Notes: generated by a model from the sequence alone, not told the origin. A stretch of DNA of 64,000 nucleotides from Brevibacterium sp. HMSC07C04 (GCF_001815905.1 NZ_KV823261.1:1-64000), one strand, 5' to 3'. Counted from the first letter of the stretch, positions 44,932 to 56,337 are shown. Program-made: numbers and translations.

Positions 44932-45996
44932 ATGTACAAAGCCCTCTACCGCTCAGTTCTTGTCCGCTCTGATGCGGAGCTGGCGCACAGCGCGAGCTTC
45001 TCACTTCTAAACCTACTTGATTCTCTCCCCGGGGGCGGAGACCTCATCGGATCCCTGTTCGGTGCCAGGCCCCAGCCGACCACCGTGATGGGGCTGAGCT
45101 TCCCCAACCGTTTGGGGTTGGCAGCCGGGTTCGACAAGAACGGCGTCGGAGTTCGGGCGATGTCTCGTCTGGGCTTCGGCCACATAGAGGTGGGCACCGT
45201 CACCGCGGAAGGCCAGCCGGGAAATCCGAAGAAGCGCCTGTTCCGTCTGACGGAGTCTGAGGGCGTGCTCAACCGCATGGGCTTCAACAACGACGGATCA
45301 GAACAGGCGCAGCGCAATCTGCAGCGTGCTCGCCGACAGATTGCGGAGCTTCCCGAAAGTCGCCGTCCCATCATCGGGGTCAACATCGGCAAGACGAAAA
45401 CTGTTCCCCTGGAGCAGGCCGCTGAAGACTATCGGGTGTCTGCATCGCGGCTTGCGAAGTATGCCGACTACCTCGTGGTCAATGTCTCCTCGCCCAATAC
45501 ACCGGGCCTGCGGGACCTGCAGACGGTTCAGGCGCTGCGTCCGATCCTCACCGCGGTGCTTGACGAAACAGCGGCTGTTGATTCTTCTGACGTGCGGTCG
45601 AAGCTCGGACACGTTCCGGTCCTCGTCAAGATCGCACCTGACCTAGTCGATGACGATGTCCTGGCAGTGTGCGATCTCGCCTCAGATATCGGTCTCGATG
45701 GGATCATCTGCACCAACACGGTTCTGGACCGCACGGTTCTGACCGGATCTGACCTGGAATTCGCCGAATCGGAAGCCGGCGGGATCTCGGGCGCTCCCGC
45801 TGCTGTGCGATCGTTTGAGGTTCTGCGCTTGGTTCGTTCGCGGGTGCCCGAGGGCATGACTGTCATCTCCGTCGGGGGAGTGCAGTCTCGGGCTGACTAT
45901 CTTGCCAGAATTGCGGCAGGCGCCGACCTGGTTCAGGTGTACACGGGGCTCATTTACGAAGGGCCGCGTCTAGCTCAGATGATCCTCGGCCGCTGA
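44932..45996 (+). CDS. pyrD: Dihydroorotate dehydrogenase (quinone), class 2
   Basis: 354 aa from ATG 44932. The N-terminal helix pair (MYKALYRSVL to SLLNLL) docks to the membrane. FMN-binding residues are in GLAAGFDKNG and GTVTAEGQPGNP. The catalytic Ser lies in NVSSPNTPGLR and VSVGGVQS-type loops follow. It oxidises dihydroorotate with quinone in pyrimidine synthesis. The very long upstream extension of this reading frame lies antisense to pepA and is not used. Confidence 0.95.
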   Translation: MYKALYRSVLVRSDAELAHSASFSLLNLLDSLPGGGDLIGSLFGARPQPTTVMGLSFPNRLGLAAGFDKNGVGVRAMSRLGFGHIEVGTVTAEGQPGNPKKRLFRLTESEGVLNRMGFNNDGSEQAQRNLQRARRQIAELPESRRPIIGVNIGKTKTVPLEQAAEDYRVSASRLAKYADYLVVNVSSPNTPGLRDLQTVQALRPILTAVLDETAAVDSSDVRSKLGHVPVLVKIAPDLVDDDVLAVCDLASDIGLDGIICTNTVLDRTVLTGSDLEFAESEAGGISGAPAAVRSFEVLRLVRSRVPEGMTVISVGGVQSRADYLARIAAGADLVQVYTGLIYEGPRLAQMILGR

Positions 45997-46045
45997 AGAC
46001 GGTTGCCTGAGTGCCCTGCCCAGCACGGTCGGGGCCCGAAGACGG

Positions 46046-46609
46046 TCAGTTGGGGTACTCGCGTCGGCCGACGAGTGCGCGAGGAGTGCGGAGCATACGC
46101 AGCTGAATGCTGCGCATCACCGCATAGAAAGTGTTGCCGCGCTGCAGGTTTTCGGCTCCGAACTTAGCCGTCATCTTCTTCTTCAATGTGAAGTGCATGA
46201 TGAAGCCGTCCAGCACCACAAGGCCCAGAAGGACGTAGATGATGTAGGTCGAATAGGCCTGCACCTGCACGTTCTGAATGAACAGGCTCACCAGCAGGAT
46301 GACGAGTGCAATCGGAATGAGCAGCTCTCCGAACGAGTAGCGAGCATCCACATAATCCCGGATATAGCGGCGCTGCGGGCCTGAATCACGTGCTGGCAGG
46401 TAGCGTTCATCGCCCTCCATCATCCGTTCGCGGATGTAGTTGCGCTCACGGCGCATTTCGGCGCGTGCCTCGGCTTTCGCCGCTTTGCGGTCTTCCGGCA
46501 CGAGGGGTCGTCGGCGGGCCTGCTCCTGCTGGCGCCGGGACGGGGGGGGGCGGTTCTTCTTCGCCTCGGGGTCCCTGTGCTGCTCGTGGGCTTCTGGCTT
46601 GTCCGACAT
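46046..46609 (-). CDS. DUF3043 family membrane protein
   Basis: 187 aa. A highly charged N-terminal region (1-90) contains RRRPLVPEDRKAAKAEARAE and RRYIRDYVDARYSFGE. Two membrane spans follow (about 95-113 and 120-140), then a basic cytosolic tail. The family is actinobacterial and uncharacterised. The coding strand carries a run of nine C (46542-46550) in the Pro codons near residue 22; a length change would truncate the protein early. Confidence 0.85.
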   Translation of the reverse strand: MSDKPEAHEQHRDPEAKKNRPPPSRRQQEQARRRPLVPEDRKAAKAEARAEMRRERNYIRERMMEGDERYLPARDSGPQRRYIRDYVDARYSFGELLIPIALVILLVSLFIQNVQVQAYSTYIIYVLLGLVVLDGFIMHFTLKKKMTAKFGAENLQRGNTFYAVMRSIQLRMLRTPRALVGRREYPN

Positions 46610-46696
46610 GACCTGGTTCGTCTCCTGACAGTGCTTGCCGCACGTGTGCTCCGTGCGGTGCTTTCGAGGGCTGTACGGCGCTAATAGTATCGGAGC

Positions 46697-48088
46697 ATGA
46701 CCATTTCTGAATCTTCACAGCGCGAATCCGCTGGACCCGAAGCTCTGCACGAGCGTCTGGACGCCATCTACTCGGATGTTCTCGAAGACCTCACCCGGCT
46801 GGTTGCAGTGCCGTCTGTTGCGTGGCCGAACGCCGATCCGCGGCACGTCGCCGATTCTGCTGCACTCACGGCTGAGCTTGCTGAGGAAGTCGGCTTCGAC
46901 ACGGTGGAAATCCTGCACGGTGCCAACTCTGATGGCAGCGAGGGCTACCCTGCCGTAGTAGCCCGCCGCGCGGCACCGGAAGGACAGCCCACGGTTCTGC
47001 TCTATGCCCACCACGACGTTCAGCCCGCAGGCAGCAGGGAGGACTGGGACACGAGTCCGTTCGAGCTGACCGTGAAGGGCGACCGCGCCTACGGGCGGGG
47101 CTCAGCAGATGACAAGGCGGGAATCCTCGTTCACCTGACTGCGCTGAGGCTGCTGGCCGATGAACTCAACATCGGTGTGACGCTGTTTGTTGAAGGAGAA
47201 GAGGAAGCGGGGTCACCAAGCTTCCGAGACTTCATTGAGCGCTACCGGGACCGTCTGGCTGCCGATGTCATCATCGTTGCCGATTCCGGCAACTGGGCGG
47301 AAGGCACACCTGCGCTGACCACGAGCCTGCGCGGCATGGCGGCGCTGGAATTCACGGTCAGAACAATGAAGCACTCCGTGCACTCGGGCATGTACGGGGG
47401 AGTGGCGCCGGATGCCCCGCTCGCTCTCATTCGCCTGCTCTCCAGCCTGCACCGCGAAGACGGTTCGCCTGCCGTTGAGGGGCTGGTCGCTTCCGAAGAA
47501 GTCGCAGTTGACTACAACGAGGACGACCTGCGTCGTGACTGTGGGGTTCTGCCCGACACACGGTTCATCGGCAAGGGCCCACTTGCTTCGCGTCTGTGGG
47601 CGCAGCCGGCCCTGACGATCATCGGCATTGACATGCCGAGTGTTGCAGACTCTTCGAACACTCTGCACGCCCGGGCAGGAGCAAAGGTCTCCATGCGGCT
47701 GGCGCCGGGCCAGGACCCCGAAGACGCTTTGAACAGGCTTCGCGAACATCTTGAAGCTCATGCGCCCTTCGGCGCGCAGATCGAATTCGGCGCCTCTGAA
47801 TACGGCAGCCCGTGGCGGGCAGACGAATCGGATCCGATTCTCGGAAAGGCACTGGAAGCGCTGACCGACGGGTTTGGGACAGATGCCGTGAAGATGGGCT
47901 TGGGCGGGTCGATTCCGTTCATTGCTGACCTCCTCGATGTGTTTCCCAAAGCCTCGATCCTCGTCACCGGGATTGAGGATCCCGACACGCGAGCCCACAG
48001 CGCCAACGAGAGTCTCTATCTGCCCGATTTCAAACGGGCCATTGTGGCCGAAGCTCTTCTGCTCAGGCGTCTGGGGGAACAGGTCTGA
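46697..48088 (+). CDS. M20-family dipeptidase/metallopeptidase
   Basis: 463 aa. Two-zinc M20 peptidase: first ligand in YAHHDVQP, bridging Asp in GRGSADDKAG, Glu pair in VEGEEEAGS, later His in the GTEDPDTRAHSANE-like GIEDPDTRAHSANE. The lid/dimerisation domain lies about 195-330. Probably a cytosolic peptidase for dipeptides such as CysGly; substrate unproven. TAGTAT (46685-46690) lies six bases before the ATG, so a leaderless mRNA is likely. Confidence 0.9.
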   Translation: MTISESSQRESAGPEALHERLDAIYSDVLEDLTRLVAVPSVAWPNADPRHVADSAALTAELAEEVGFDTVEILHGANSDGSEGYPAVVARRAAPEGQPTVLLYAHHDVQPAGSREDWDTSPFELTVKGDRAYGRGSADDKAGILVHLTALRLLADELNIGVTLFVEGEEEAGSPSFRDFIERYRDRLAADVIIVADSGNWAEGTPALTTSLRGMAALEFTVRTMKHSVHSGMYGGVAPDAPLALIRLLSSLHREDGSPAVEGLVASEEVAVDYNEDDLRRDCGVLPDTRFIGKGPLASRLWAQPALTIIGIDMPSVADSSNTLHARAGAKVSMRLAPGQDPEDALNRLREHLEAHAPFGAQIEFGASEYGSPWRADESDPILGKALEALTDGFGTDAVKMGLGGSIPFIADLLDVFPKASILVTGIEDPDTRAHSANESLYLPDFKRAIVAEALLLRRLGEQV

Positions 48089-48178
48089 CTCTCCCGCCCC
48101 AGCGGCTCGGGGGAATACTATGCTTGCCTCAGCCGTTTTCACACGTACCGTAGGCTCTACCGACTAATTGGAGTGAAT

Positions 48179-48526
48179 ATGACTGTTGCAGAACAGGCGT
48201 CGCACGGAGTTGACCTTTCCACTGCGGCGGCAGACAAGGTGCGCAGCCTCCTCGAACAGGAAGGTCGCGACGATCTTCGCCTGCGTGTTGCTGTTCAGCC
48301 CGGGGGATGCTCCGGCCTGATTTATCAGCTGTACTTTGACGAACGCGTCCTCGACGGCGACGCCGTGCGCAGTTTCGACGGGGTCGAAGTCATCGTCGAC
48401 CGTATGAGCGTTCCCTACCTCGACGGGTCCACCATCGACTTTTCAGACACCATCGAAAAGCAGGGCTTCACGATCGACAACCCCAACGCCGCAGGCTCGT
48501 GCGCCTGCGGTGACTCCTTCCACTGA
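48179..48526 (+). CDS. erpA: A-type iron-sulfur carrier/insertion protein
   Basis: 115 aa from ATG 48179, with GGAG five bases upstream. The three cluster cysteines of HesB/IscA-type proteins are Cys44 in QPGGCSG and Cys108/Cys110 in GSCACG. It receives and inserts Fe-S clusters, and likely serves LipA, the Rieske protein and others. Overlapped by aat downstream. Confidence 0.92.
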   Translation: MTVAEQASHGVDLSTAAADKVRSLLEQEGRDDLRLRVAVQPGGCSGLIYQLYFDERVLDGDAVRSFDGVEVIVDRMSVPYLDGSTIDFSDTIEKQGFTIDNPNAAGSCACGDSFH

Positions 48527-49148
48527 AGCTTCGCAGCCAATGGGAATGGAACCGGCCGACCTCGCAGCTGTCTCGCCGCAGCTGGAGGTCGGCCAGATCA
48601 TTTCTGCCTACCGAGCCGGGCTCTTTCCCATGGAGCTTGGACTGGAGGGCACGACCGGCTTCGGCTGGTGGTCTCCCAAACGGCGCGGCGTTCTTCTGCC
48701 CGGAAACCTCAAGATTTCCAAAAGCCTGCGCAAGTCAATGCGCCGTATGCGAATCACGTGGAACACCGCCTTCTGTGAAGTCCTGGAAGCCTGTGCCGAC
48801 CCTACGCGCCCGGGGGCGTGGATCACCGATGAAATCAAAGCCGTCTATACGGAGCTGGCAGTCGCAGGTTGGATGAAGTCCGTCGATGTCTGGAACGGTG
48901 ACGGCCGGCTCATCGGGGGTCTCTTCGGTCTGGATCTGGGCAGTGTTTTTGCTGGAGAATCGATGTTTCACAGGCAGACCGACGCGTCGAAAGCCGCGCT
49001 TGTCGGCCTCGTGGAGCACCTGGACCGCAGGTGCGCGGACGGGCAATGGCTTATCGATACGCAATGGTCGACGCCGCACTTGGAGACGCTCGGCGTGTCG
49101 GAAATTTCCGAGTCAGAGTATGCGCAAGCCCTAGAAATGCGGCTTTGA
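48510..49148 (+). CDS. aat: Leucyl/phenylalanyl-tRNA-protein transferase
   Basis: 212 aa from GTG 48510, which overlaps erpA by 17 bases; ATG 48540 or 48546 are alternatives and start closer to conserved sequence. The core motifs are AYRAGLFPM, FGWWSPKRRGV, GAWITDEI, GGLFGLDLGSVFAGESMFH and WLIDTQW. It adds Leu or Phe to N-terminal Arg/Lys proteins, creating an N-degron for ClpS/ClpAP-type proteolysis. Cytosolic. Confidence 0.92.
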   Translation: MTPSTEASQPMGMEPADLAAVSPQLEVGQIISAYRAGLFPMELGLEGTTGFGWWSPKRRGVLLPGNLKISKSLRKSMRRMRITWNTAFCEVLEACADPTRPGAWITDEIKAVYTELAVAGWMKSVDVWNGDGRLIGGLFGLDLGSVFAGESMFHRQTDASKAALVGLVEHLDRRCADGQWLIDTQWSTPHLETLGVSEISESEYAQALEMRL

Positions 49149-49326
49149 AGGATCGGCACACAGGATTTTCTCATGCAACGAGCAGGCGAGTATGAAATTC
49201 CACCCCCGTTAGCGGTAGGGTAGATGAGACAAAGTCAGAGTTGGGTGTCTCCCGGTGGCGGGCTGCGGATGTGAATAGGCAGTCAAACCGCTGGGAAGCA
49301 TCCGTTAGGTATCCGAAAGGCTGCAC

Positions 49327-50216
49327 GTGGATTCTCCGAACCAGTCAGCACGCAGGTCTCCGAAGGCCTGGGCGAAGAAAGTGGGCGTCGCAGGGGCGCT
49401 TGCCTCTTCCGCACTTCTGGCCGGCTGCTCCAACGGCGCTCCGGAGCTGGGCTTTCTGCCCGCCGCTTCTAAAGGCGCCACGTCACACACAGACGCGTAC
49501 ACCGCTCTGTGGACCGGAGGCTGGATTGCTGCTCTTGCCGTAGGCGCCATCACTTGGGGCCTGATGCTCTTCTGCATCATCGCGTACCGCCGTCGTAAGA
49601 ACGACCGCGGACTGCCGGTGCAGCTGCAGTACAACATGCCCGTCGAAATCATGTACACGGTCATCCCGATCATGCTCGTTGTGGGCTTCTTCTTCCACAA
49701 CATGGCGCTGTTCGACCAGACCACGAACGACAAGACGCCGGGCGAAGAAAAGATCGAAGTTGTCGGCAAGCAGTGGGCCTGGGACTTCAACTACACATCC
49801 CAGGACGTCCACTACGCAGGTGTTCAGGCAAACCTGGACGGTACGGAGAAGCCCGGCGAAGAAGCGCCGACGCTGTACCTGCCTGCGGACACGGATCTCG
49901 AAATCCAGCTCCGCTCGCGCGATGTCATTCACTCTTTCTGGGTTCCCGCGTTCCTTGAGAAGCGCGACATGACCCCGGGCCGTGTGGAGACCCTCCACCT
50001 CAAGGCTCTGAAAGAAGGCGAATACCTCGGCAAGTGTGCAGAGCTCTGCGGCGAATTCCACTCCGAGATGCTCTTCAACGTCAAGGTTGTGTCCAAGGAC
50101 GAATACCTTGCCTACACCAAGGAGCTTCGTGAACAGGGCAACACCGGTGTGCTCGGCGAAGAATACGACCGTACGCACTGGTACTCCAACCCATACCAGA
50201 AAGAAGGTGCTGACAA

Positions 50217-50220
<4 letters not shown>
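49327..50220 (+). CDS. ctaC: Cytochrome c oxidase subunit II
   Basis: 297 aa from GTG 49327. Lipoprotein signal with lipobox LLAGC (Cys34). Two membrane helices (about 57-80 and 100-120) lead to the external cupredoxin domain. The CuA site is complete: [12 protein letters not shown]. It accepts electrons from QcrC's cytochrome c domains. It overlaps ctaD (ATGA) in the ctaC-ctaD-ctaF operon; about 180 bp upstream contain the promoter region. Confidence 0.95.
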
Positions 50221-51916
<1,696 letters not shown>

Positions 51917-51920
<4 letters not shown>

Positions 51921-52318
51921 GAACCTCGGGTCTGATTATCGGAGCGGGAATCTTCTTCTTCATTCCCATTGCGTTTGTCTACGGCTACCTGACGGACTTT
52001 CAGGAACTGGTCGGTTTTCCCGCCATTGCACTTGTTGGTCTCATGTCGCTCATGATCGGCGGCTATGTGTACCTGCAGGATAAGCAGATGGGAAAGCACC
52101 CCCAGGATATTGATTCCGCTGAGATCAGCGACGAAGCCTACGAATACGGCTTCTACAGCCCCTGGAGCTGGTGGCCGCTGGCACTTGCTGCAGGCATCGG
52201 TCTCTGCTTCCTTGGAGTCGCTGTCGGCTGGTGGATTATTCCGTTCGGCGGTGTTCTTTGCCTGGTGGCTCTGATCGGACTTGTCTACGAGTACGACCGC
52301 GGCGATCACGCGCACTGA
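51917..52318 (+). CDS. ctaF: Cytochrome c oxidase subunit IV, actinobacterial
   Basis: 133 aa from GTG 51917. About four membrane helices ([34 protein letters not shown], and two near the C-terminus). It has the conserved [17 protein letters not shown]. This actinobacterial subunit stabilises the aa3 complex. It is followed by a strong terminator. Confidence 0.93.
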
Positions 52319-52331
52319 TTAACTCTGACTG

Positions 52332-52365
52332 AAGCGCCCCCGTGCAATACGCACGGGGGCGCTTT
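52332..52365 (+). terminator. ctaCDF terminator
   Basis: A perfect 14-bp stem (52332-52345/52351-52364) followed by TTTGCTG, 13 bases past the ctaF stop. Confidence 0.85.
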
Positions 52366-52829
52366 GCTGTGTTCAGCTGCAATAGGTACGCCGTCAACAC
52401 CGCAGACAGTCTCAATTCTGATCCGCGGGCACTTCGAGACGACTGAAGCCAATATGCAACCCAAAAGGTGGCAGCACAGCACCTATAGGTCGCTTGAATC
52501 GGCTGAGCAGCGTCATTGTCCAGGTGGTGGGTGTGCATGTTCGCCCACGAGGCGTGTCCCGGACCGAGTAAGGCCAATGATGCAGCTCTGGCGAGTGGGT
52601 AGCAATCGGCGGCGGGGGAGCACACAAACGGAACGTTCAAGCTTGAAGTCCGGGAACTCGTTTCACCTTCGCCGGCGAGGGTCCTCGCAGCTGGCCCCCT
52701 CGCCGGGTCTTGTGGTCACATGTGCTGCTTCGCGTCAGGTTAAGCAACTGGCCCTACCGGGAGGGGCAATGGGAGGGTGCTCCTATGGTTTTCGTCAAGC
52801 TGCTGGGGCTTGTTGCGTGGAGCGGGCTT
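52366..52829. other. Non-coding gap left of the IS110 relic
   Basis: No gene can be supported. It contains a 10-bp inverted repeat (52672-52681/52697-52706) and the reading frames are short and unlike the neighbours. It may include decayed mobile-element flanks; a shared AAAAGGTGGC word occurs here (52457-52466) and on the other side of the relic (53432-53441). Confidence 0.5.
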
Positions 52830-53350
52830 TGCGGATATGAGGCTTTGCCGACGACTTCTGTGACGATACGCGCGGCTGTCCTGACCCCGATGCCTGGCAT
52901 AGTAGAGGTCAGGACTTCGCTAAGAGGGTGGCAGGCGCGGTCCCAGTACCCGCTGGAGGGCAGGATGTATCTGTGTGAGCAGGACTGGCAGCCGATAGCG
53001 TACCCCGGTCAGCTGGGCTGCCAGATCGTCATCGAAGCCACACAGCATTGACAATTCGGCGATGTGTTCGTCCGCGACAGTGATCCCACGCAGTGTGTGG
53101 GGCATGGTGCGGGCTGCATCAGCGATGATGTAAGCATCCCGGGCATCCGTCTTCGCCTGGCCTGGATGAAGATCAGCGACACGGCGCATGGTCAGCCCCG
53201 GCAGGTAGGCAACGGCAATCCCCATTTGTTGGCCTACCACAATGACTAACGCGCCAATGGTTGCTGGCTGGTCCACCACGACCAGCAGCTGATCATGCTT
53301 AGCTGCATCCGAACGAACCAGACTGGTCCCAGTGACAACACCCCCGGATC
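52830..53350 (-). pseudogene. IS110-family transposase remnant
   Basis: The longest piece (52920-53279 and in-frame upstream to about 53350) reads VVVDQPATIGAL, AYLPGLTMRRVADL and AKTDARDAYIIADAARTMP, the conserved core of IS110 DEDD transposases. A second piece in another frame (52830-52918) reads EVLTSTMPGIGVRTAARI, the C-terminal motif. The roughly 100 residues normally between them, the N-terminal start and the C-terminal tail are missing, so the element is dead by deletion and frameshift. It lies between the convergent cta and qcr operons. Confidence 0.85.
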
Positions 53351-53570
53351 AAGAGCAACTGGGGCCAGACATCACGCCGGAACCAGCCGGTTCCCAGCAC
53401 TGCCCTTCCTGACGGAAAGCAGTGATACCTAAAAGGTGGCGGGGGAGAGTAGCTTTCACTAGCTATGTCGACACGGGATGAGCTTCTGAAAGCATGGAAA
53501 CTGGGTGTACTACCGGAGGTTAACCTGTCTGGCAGGAGCCGCGTGCACACGGATCGACACCGGCAAAGCA

Positions 53571-53603
53571 GAAGCCCCGCAGCCAACGTGGCTGCGGGGC
53601 TTC
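53571..53603 (-). terminator. qcrB terminator
   Basis: A perfect 14-bp stem (53571-53584/53590-53603), 13 bases beyond the qcrB stop, followed on the minus strand by TGCTTTGCC. The stretch 53351-53570 holds no gene I can support. Confidence 0.75.
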
Positions 53604-53615
53604 AAGCGCCTAGTG

Positions 53616-55241
53616 TCAGTTCAGCTTCTTGTTGTCGTCTGCCTTGACCTCTTCGTGGTCGTCGTGCGCGGCGTCAAGCTCAGCCTTCGTAACAGGGGCG
53701 ACTCGGTCTTCGTAGAAGAACCGTGCAACACGTGCGCGGCGCTTCTCGGCCTTGGTGATAACACCGTCCTCGTTCGGCTGTGCGGGTACATAACCCGGAG
53801 CTTCGAAGGCGGTCAGCTTCCACAGCTTGTCTTCAGACAGCGGCTTGTGGCGTTCCTGGAACTCACCGTGCGGCAGGCGAATGATTTCACCGGACTCGAA
53901 ACCGTGGAGAGCGATCTCGCGGTCCTTGCGCTGCAGGGCCAGGCAGATTCGCTTAGTCACGATGTAGCCGACAATCGGACCGAGGAAGAACAGTGCTCGG
54001 AAGATGTAGATCATGTCGTTGAGTGACATGTGGAAGAACACTGCGATGAGGTCACCCGAAGCGGCAGCCCAGAGATTCAGGTACCAGATGGCTGCTGCGA
54101 CACCGAACGCGGTGCGCGTGGGGTTGTTGCGCGGGCGTTCGAGCACGTGGTGTTCGCGGGTGTCCTTGGTCAGCCATTGTTCGAAGAACGGCCAGATAAT
54201 CATTCCAACGAACAGAACCCCGGTGGCAAGAAGCGCGGTGTTGATGTTGACGGAGATAGGGTAGCCGAAGACGTAGAACTCCATCCAACCTGGCATGATT
54301 CGGAGGAATCCGTCGAGCCAACCGATGTACCAGTCGGGCTGTGTACCAGCCGAAACGGGGGAGGGGTCGTACGGTCCGTAGTTCCAGATCGCGTTGATCG
54401 TGAACACACCGGAGATCAGGGCCAGCAGGCCGAAGATCATGAAGAAGAAGCCGCCGCCCTTCGCAGCGAAGGTGGGCAGAACGGGCTCGCCCACAACGTT
54501 GCGGTTGGTGTGGCCGGCTCCGGGCCACTGGGTGTGCTTGTGGATGACGACGAACATCAGGTGAGCGCCGATGAGTGCGATTAGCAGTGCGGGCACAACC
54601 ATGATGTGCATCGAGTACAGACGCGAGACGATGTCTTCGCCCGGGAATTCGCCCCCGAACAGGAAGAACGAAATGTACGTTCCAACCAGCGGGATGGACT
54701 TCAGCAGACCGTCGATGATTCGCAGACCGTTACCGGACAGGAGGTCGTCCGGCAGCGAGTAGCCAGTGAAGCCGGCAGCCATGCCCATTGCAATCAGGCC
54801 GACACCGATGATCCAGTTGATTTCACGGGGCTTGCGGTAGGCGCCGGTGAAGAACACGCGCATAGCGTGGATCGAGAGAGCGGCCATGAACAGCAGAGCG
54901 GCCCAGTGGTGCATCTGGCGAATGAAGAGTCCGCCGCGGACCTCGAAGGAAATGTAGAGGGTCGAAGCGTAGGCCTCCGAGATCTGCACGCCCTTAAGAG
55001 GGACGAACGGACCTTCGTAGATCACGTGTCCCATAGCCGGGCGGAACCACAGCGTCAAGAATGTTCCTGTGAGGATCAGGATGATGAAGCTGTAGAGTGC
55101 GACCTCGCCGAGCATGAACGACCAGTGGCTCGGGAAGATCTTCCGGCCGAATTCTTTGACGGCCTTGGAAGCGCCGGTGCGGGACTCCACCCAGCGGCCA
55201 CCGGCAATCAGTGCTTTGTTGTCAGTGAGTGTGTTGCTCAT
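53616..55241 (-). CDS. qcrB: Cytochrome bc1 complex cytochrome b subunit
   Basis: 541 aa, the long actinobacterial form. About eight or nine membrane helices hold the bis-His haem b ligands (MHHWAALLFMAALSIH, MHIMVVPALLIALIGAHL). The Qo-site region PDWYIGWLDGFLRIMP is visible, and a charged C-terminal extension of about 130 aa is cytosolic. It oxidises menaquinol and is the target of the Q203-type inhibitors in mycobacteria. It overlaps qcrA by one base, at the end of ctaE-qcrC-qcrA-qcrB. Confidence 0.95.
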   Translation of the reverse strand: MSNTLTDNKALIAGGRWVESRTGASKAVKEFGRKIFPSHWSFMLGEVALYSFIILILTGTFLTLWFRPAMGHVIYEGPFVPLKGVQISEAYASTLYISFEVRGGLFIRQMHHWAALLFMAALSIHAMRVFFTGAYRKPREINWIIGVGLIAMGMAAGFTGYSLPDDLLSGNGLRIIDGLLKSIPLVGTYISFFLFGGEFPGEDIVSRLYSMHIMVVPALLIALIGAHLMFVVIHKHTQWPGAGHTNRNVVGEPVLPTFAAKGGGFFFMIFGLLALISGVFTINAIWNYGPYDPSPVSAGTQPDWYIGWLDGFLRIMPGWMEFYVFGYPISVNINTALLATGVLFVGMIIWPFFEQWLTKDTREHHVLERPRNNPTRTAFGVAAAIWYLNLWAAASGDLIAVFFHMSLNDMIYIFRALFFLGPIVGYIVTKRICLALQRKDREIALHGFESGEIIRLPHGEFQERHKPLSEDKLWKLTAFEAPGYVPAQPNEDGVITKAEKRRARVARFFYEDRVAPVTKAELDAAHDDHEEVKADDNKKLN

Positions 55242-56296
55242 CAGGCGTCAGTCTCCCTCGTGTTGATCTCCCAGAAGGTCGGACCAACGGGCTCGCGGAA
55301 GTCGCTCTGGGCGACAAGGTAGCCTTCGCTGTCGACTTCGATCGGCAACTGCGGAAGCGGACGCTTAGCAGGGCCGAAGATGACCTTGCAGTGCTGAGTC
55401 ACGTCGAACGTCGACTGGTGGCAGGGGCACAGCAGGTGGTGCGTCTGGTGCTCGTACAGAGCAACCGGGCAGCCGACGTGGGTGCAGATCTTGGAGTATG
55501 CAACTACTCCGTCAACGCCCCAGTCTTCCTTACCGGGTTCGGTGTTGAGCTCATCAGGGCTGATGCGCATAAGCAGAACCGCGGCCTTGGCCTTTTCGTT
55601 CAGCGGCTCTTCCGACTTGTGCATGCCTTCTGGCACAACGTGGTATGCAGAGCCGATGGTTACGTCAGCGAGCTTGATTGCGCGCTCTTCGCCCTCTCCG
55701 GGAACGCCGCCGGGGTCGAGGACCAGGCGGACACCCTTCTTCCACAGCGTGGTGAAGAGCTTGTCGCCGGGCAGCGGCCCAAGGTCGCGAAGGACGAGAA
55801 CCGCGGGGAGGGGAGCGATCGCAACAGCTGCGATGAGCATGTTGCGCAGAAGCGGTCGGCGTGCAATGCCGGACTCTTCCTTCGCCTGATTGAGGATCTC
55901 CAGAGCGATGGCCTGGTCCTCTTCGGAACCGGCGATCGAGTGGCGCTCCTCAACGATTTCGGCGTCGGGCAGAAGCGTGCGTGCCCAGTGGACAATGCCG
56001 ATGCCGAGGCCGAACAGTGCAGCCGCTGCGCCAAGTCCAAGCATGAGCGTTTGGAGACGCAGGCCTGCGTGTGTGGGTTCTTCTCCCTTGGGGCCGAAGA
56101 GGAAGAAGGAGACGATGAACCAGATGGTTCCGATCATCGACAGCAGGAACCACAGAGCGACCTGGCGCTCCGCTGCCTTCTCAGCCAGCGGTTCGGCATC
56201 GGTGATCCTGGGGTTGTGCTGCGGCAGGCCGGGGTTTTCAAACCCGTTCACCGGCTCAAGCTGGCCGGTGGTGCCGGTGTTGTGACTCGAGGTCAT
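55241..56296 (-). CDS. qcrA: Cytochrome bc1 complex Rieske iron-sulfur subunit
   Basis: 351 aa from ATG 56296, with GAGG six bases upstream; ATG 56302 is possible. Three N-terminal membrane helices are the actinobacterial type. The Rieske 2Fe-2S ligands are CTHVGC and CPCHQS. It moves electrons from menaquinol to QcrC. Lies 41 bases after qcrC. Confidence 0.95.
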   Translation of the reverse strand: MTSSHNTGTTGQLEPVNGFENPGLPQHNPRITDAEPLAEKAAERQVALWFLLSMIGTIWFIVSFFLFGPKGEEPTHAGLRLQTLMLGLGAAAALFGLGIGIVHWARTLLPDAEIVEERHSIAGSEEDQAIALEILNQAKEESGIARRPLLRNMLIAAVAIAPLPAVLVLRDLGPLPGDKLFTTLWKKGVRLVLDPGGVPGEGEERAIKLADVTIGSAYHVVPEGMHKSEEPLNEKAKAAVLLMRISPDELNTEPGKEDWGVDGVVAYSKICTHVGCPVALYEHQTHHLLCPCHQSTFDVTQHCKVIFGPAKRPLPQLPIEVDSEGYLVAQSDFREPVGPTFWEINTRETDA

Positions 56297-56337
56297 GTGC
56301 ATCCTCGTCTAGTACTCGAAACGGATAAGGGCTTGGC

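Noticed and set aside
46697-48088. Considered as succinyl-diaminopimelate desuccinylase (dapE)
   Set aside because: Length and motifs fit the wider M20 dipeptidase group, and no lysine or DAP gene is nearby.
53299-53586. 95-codon minus-strand frame beside the IS110 relic
   Set aside because: It is another frame of degraded element sequence; no transposase motif or start signal.
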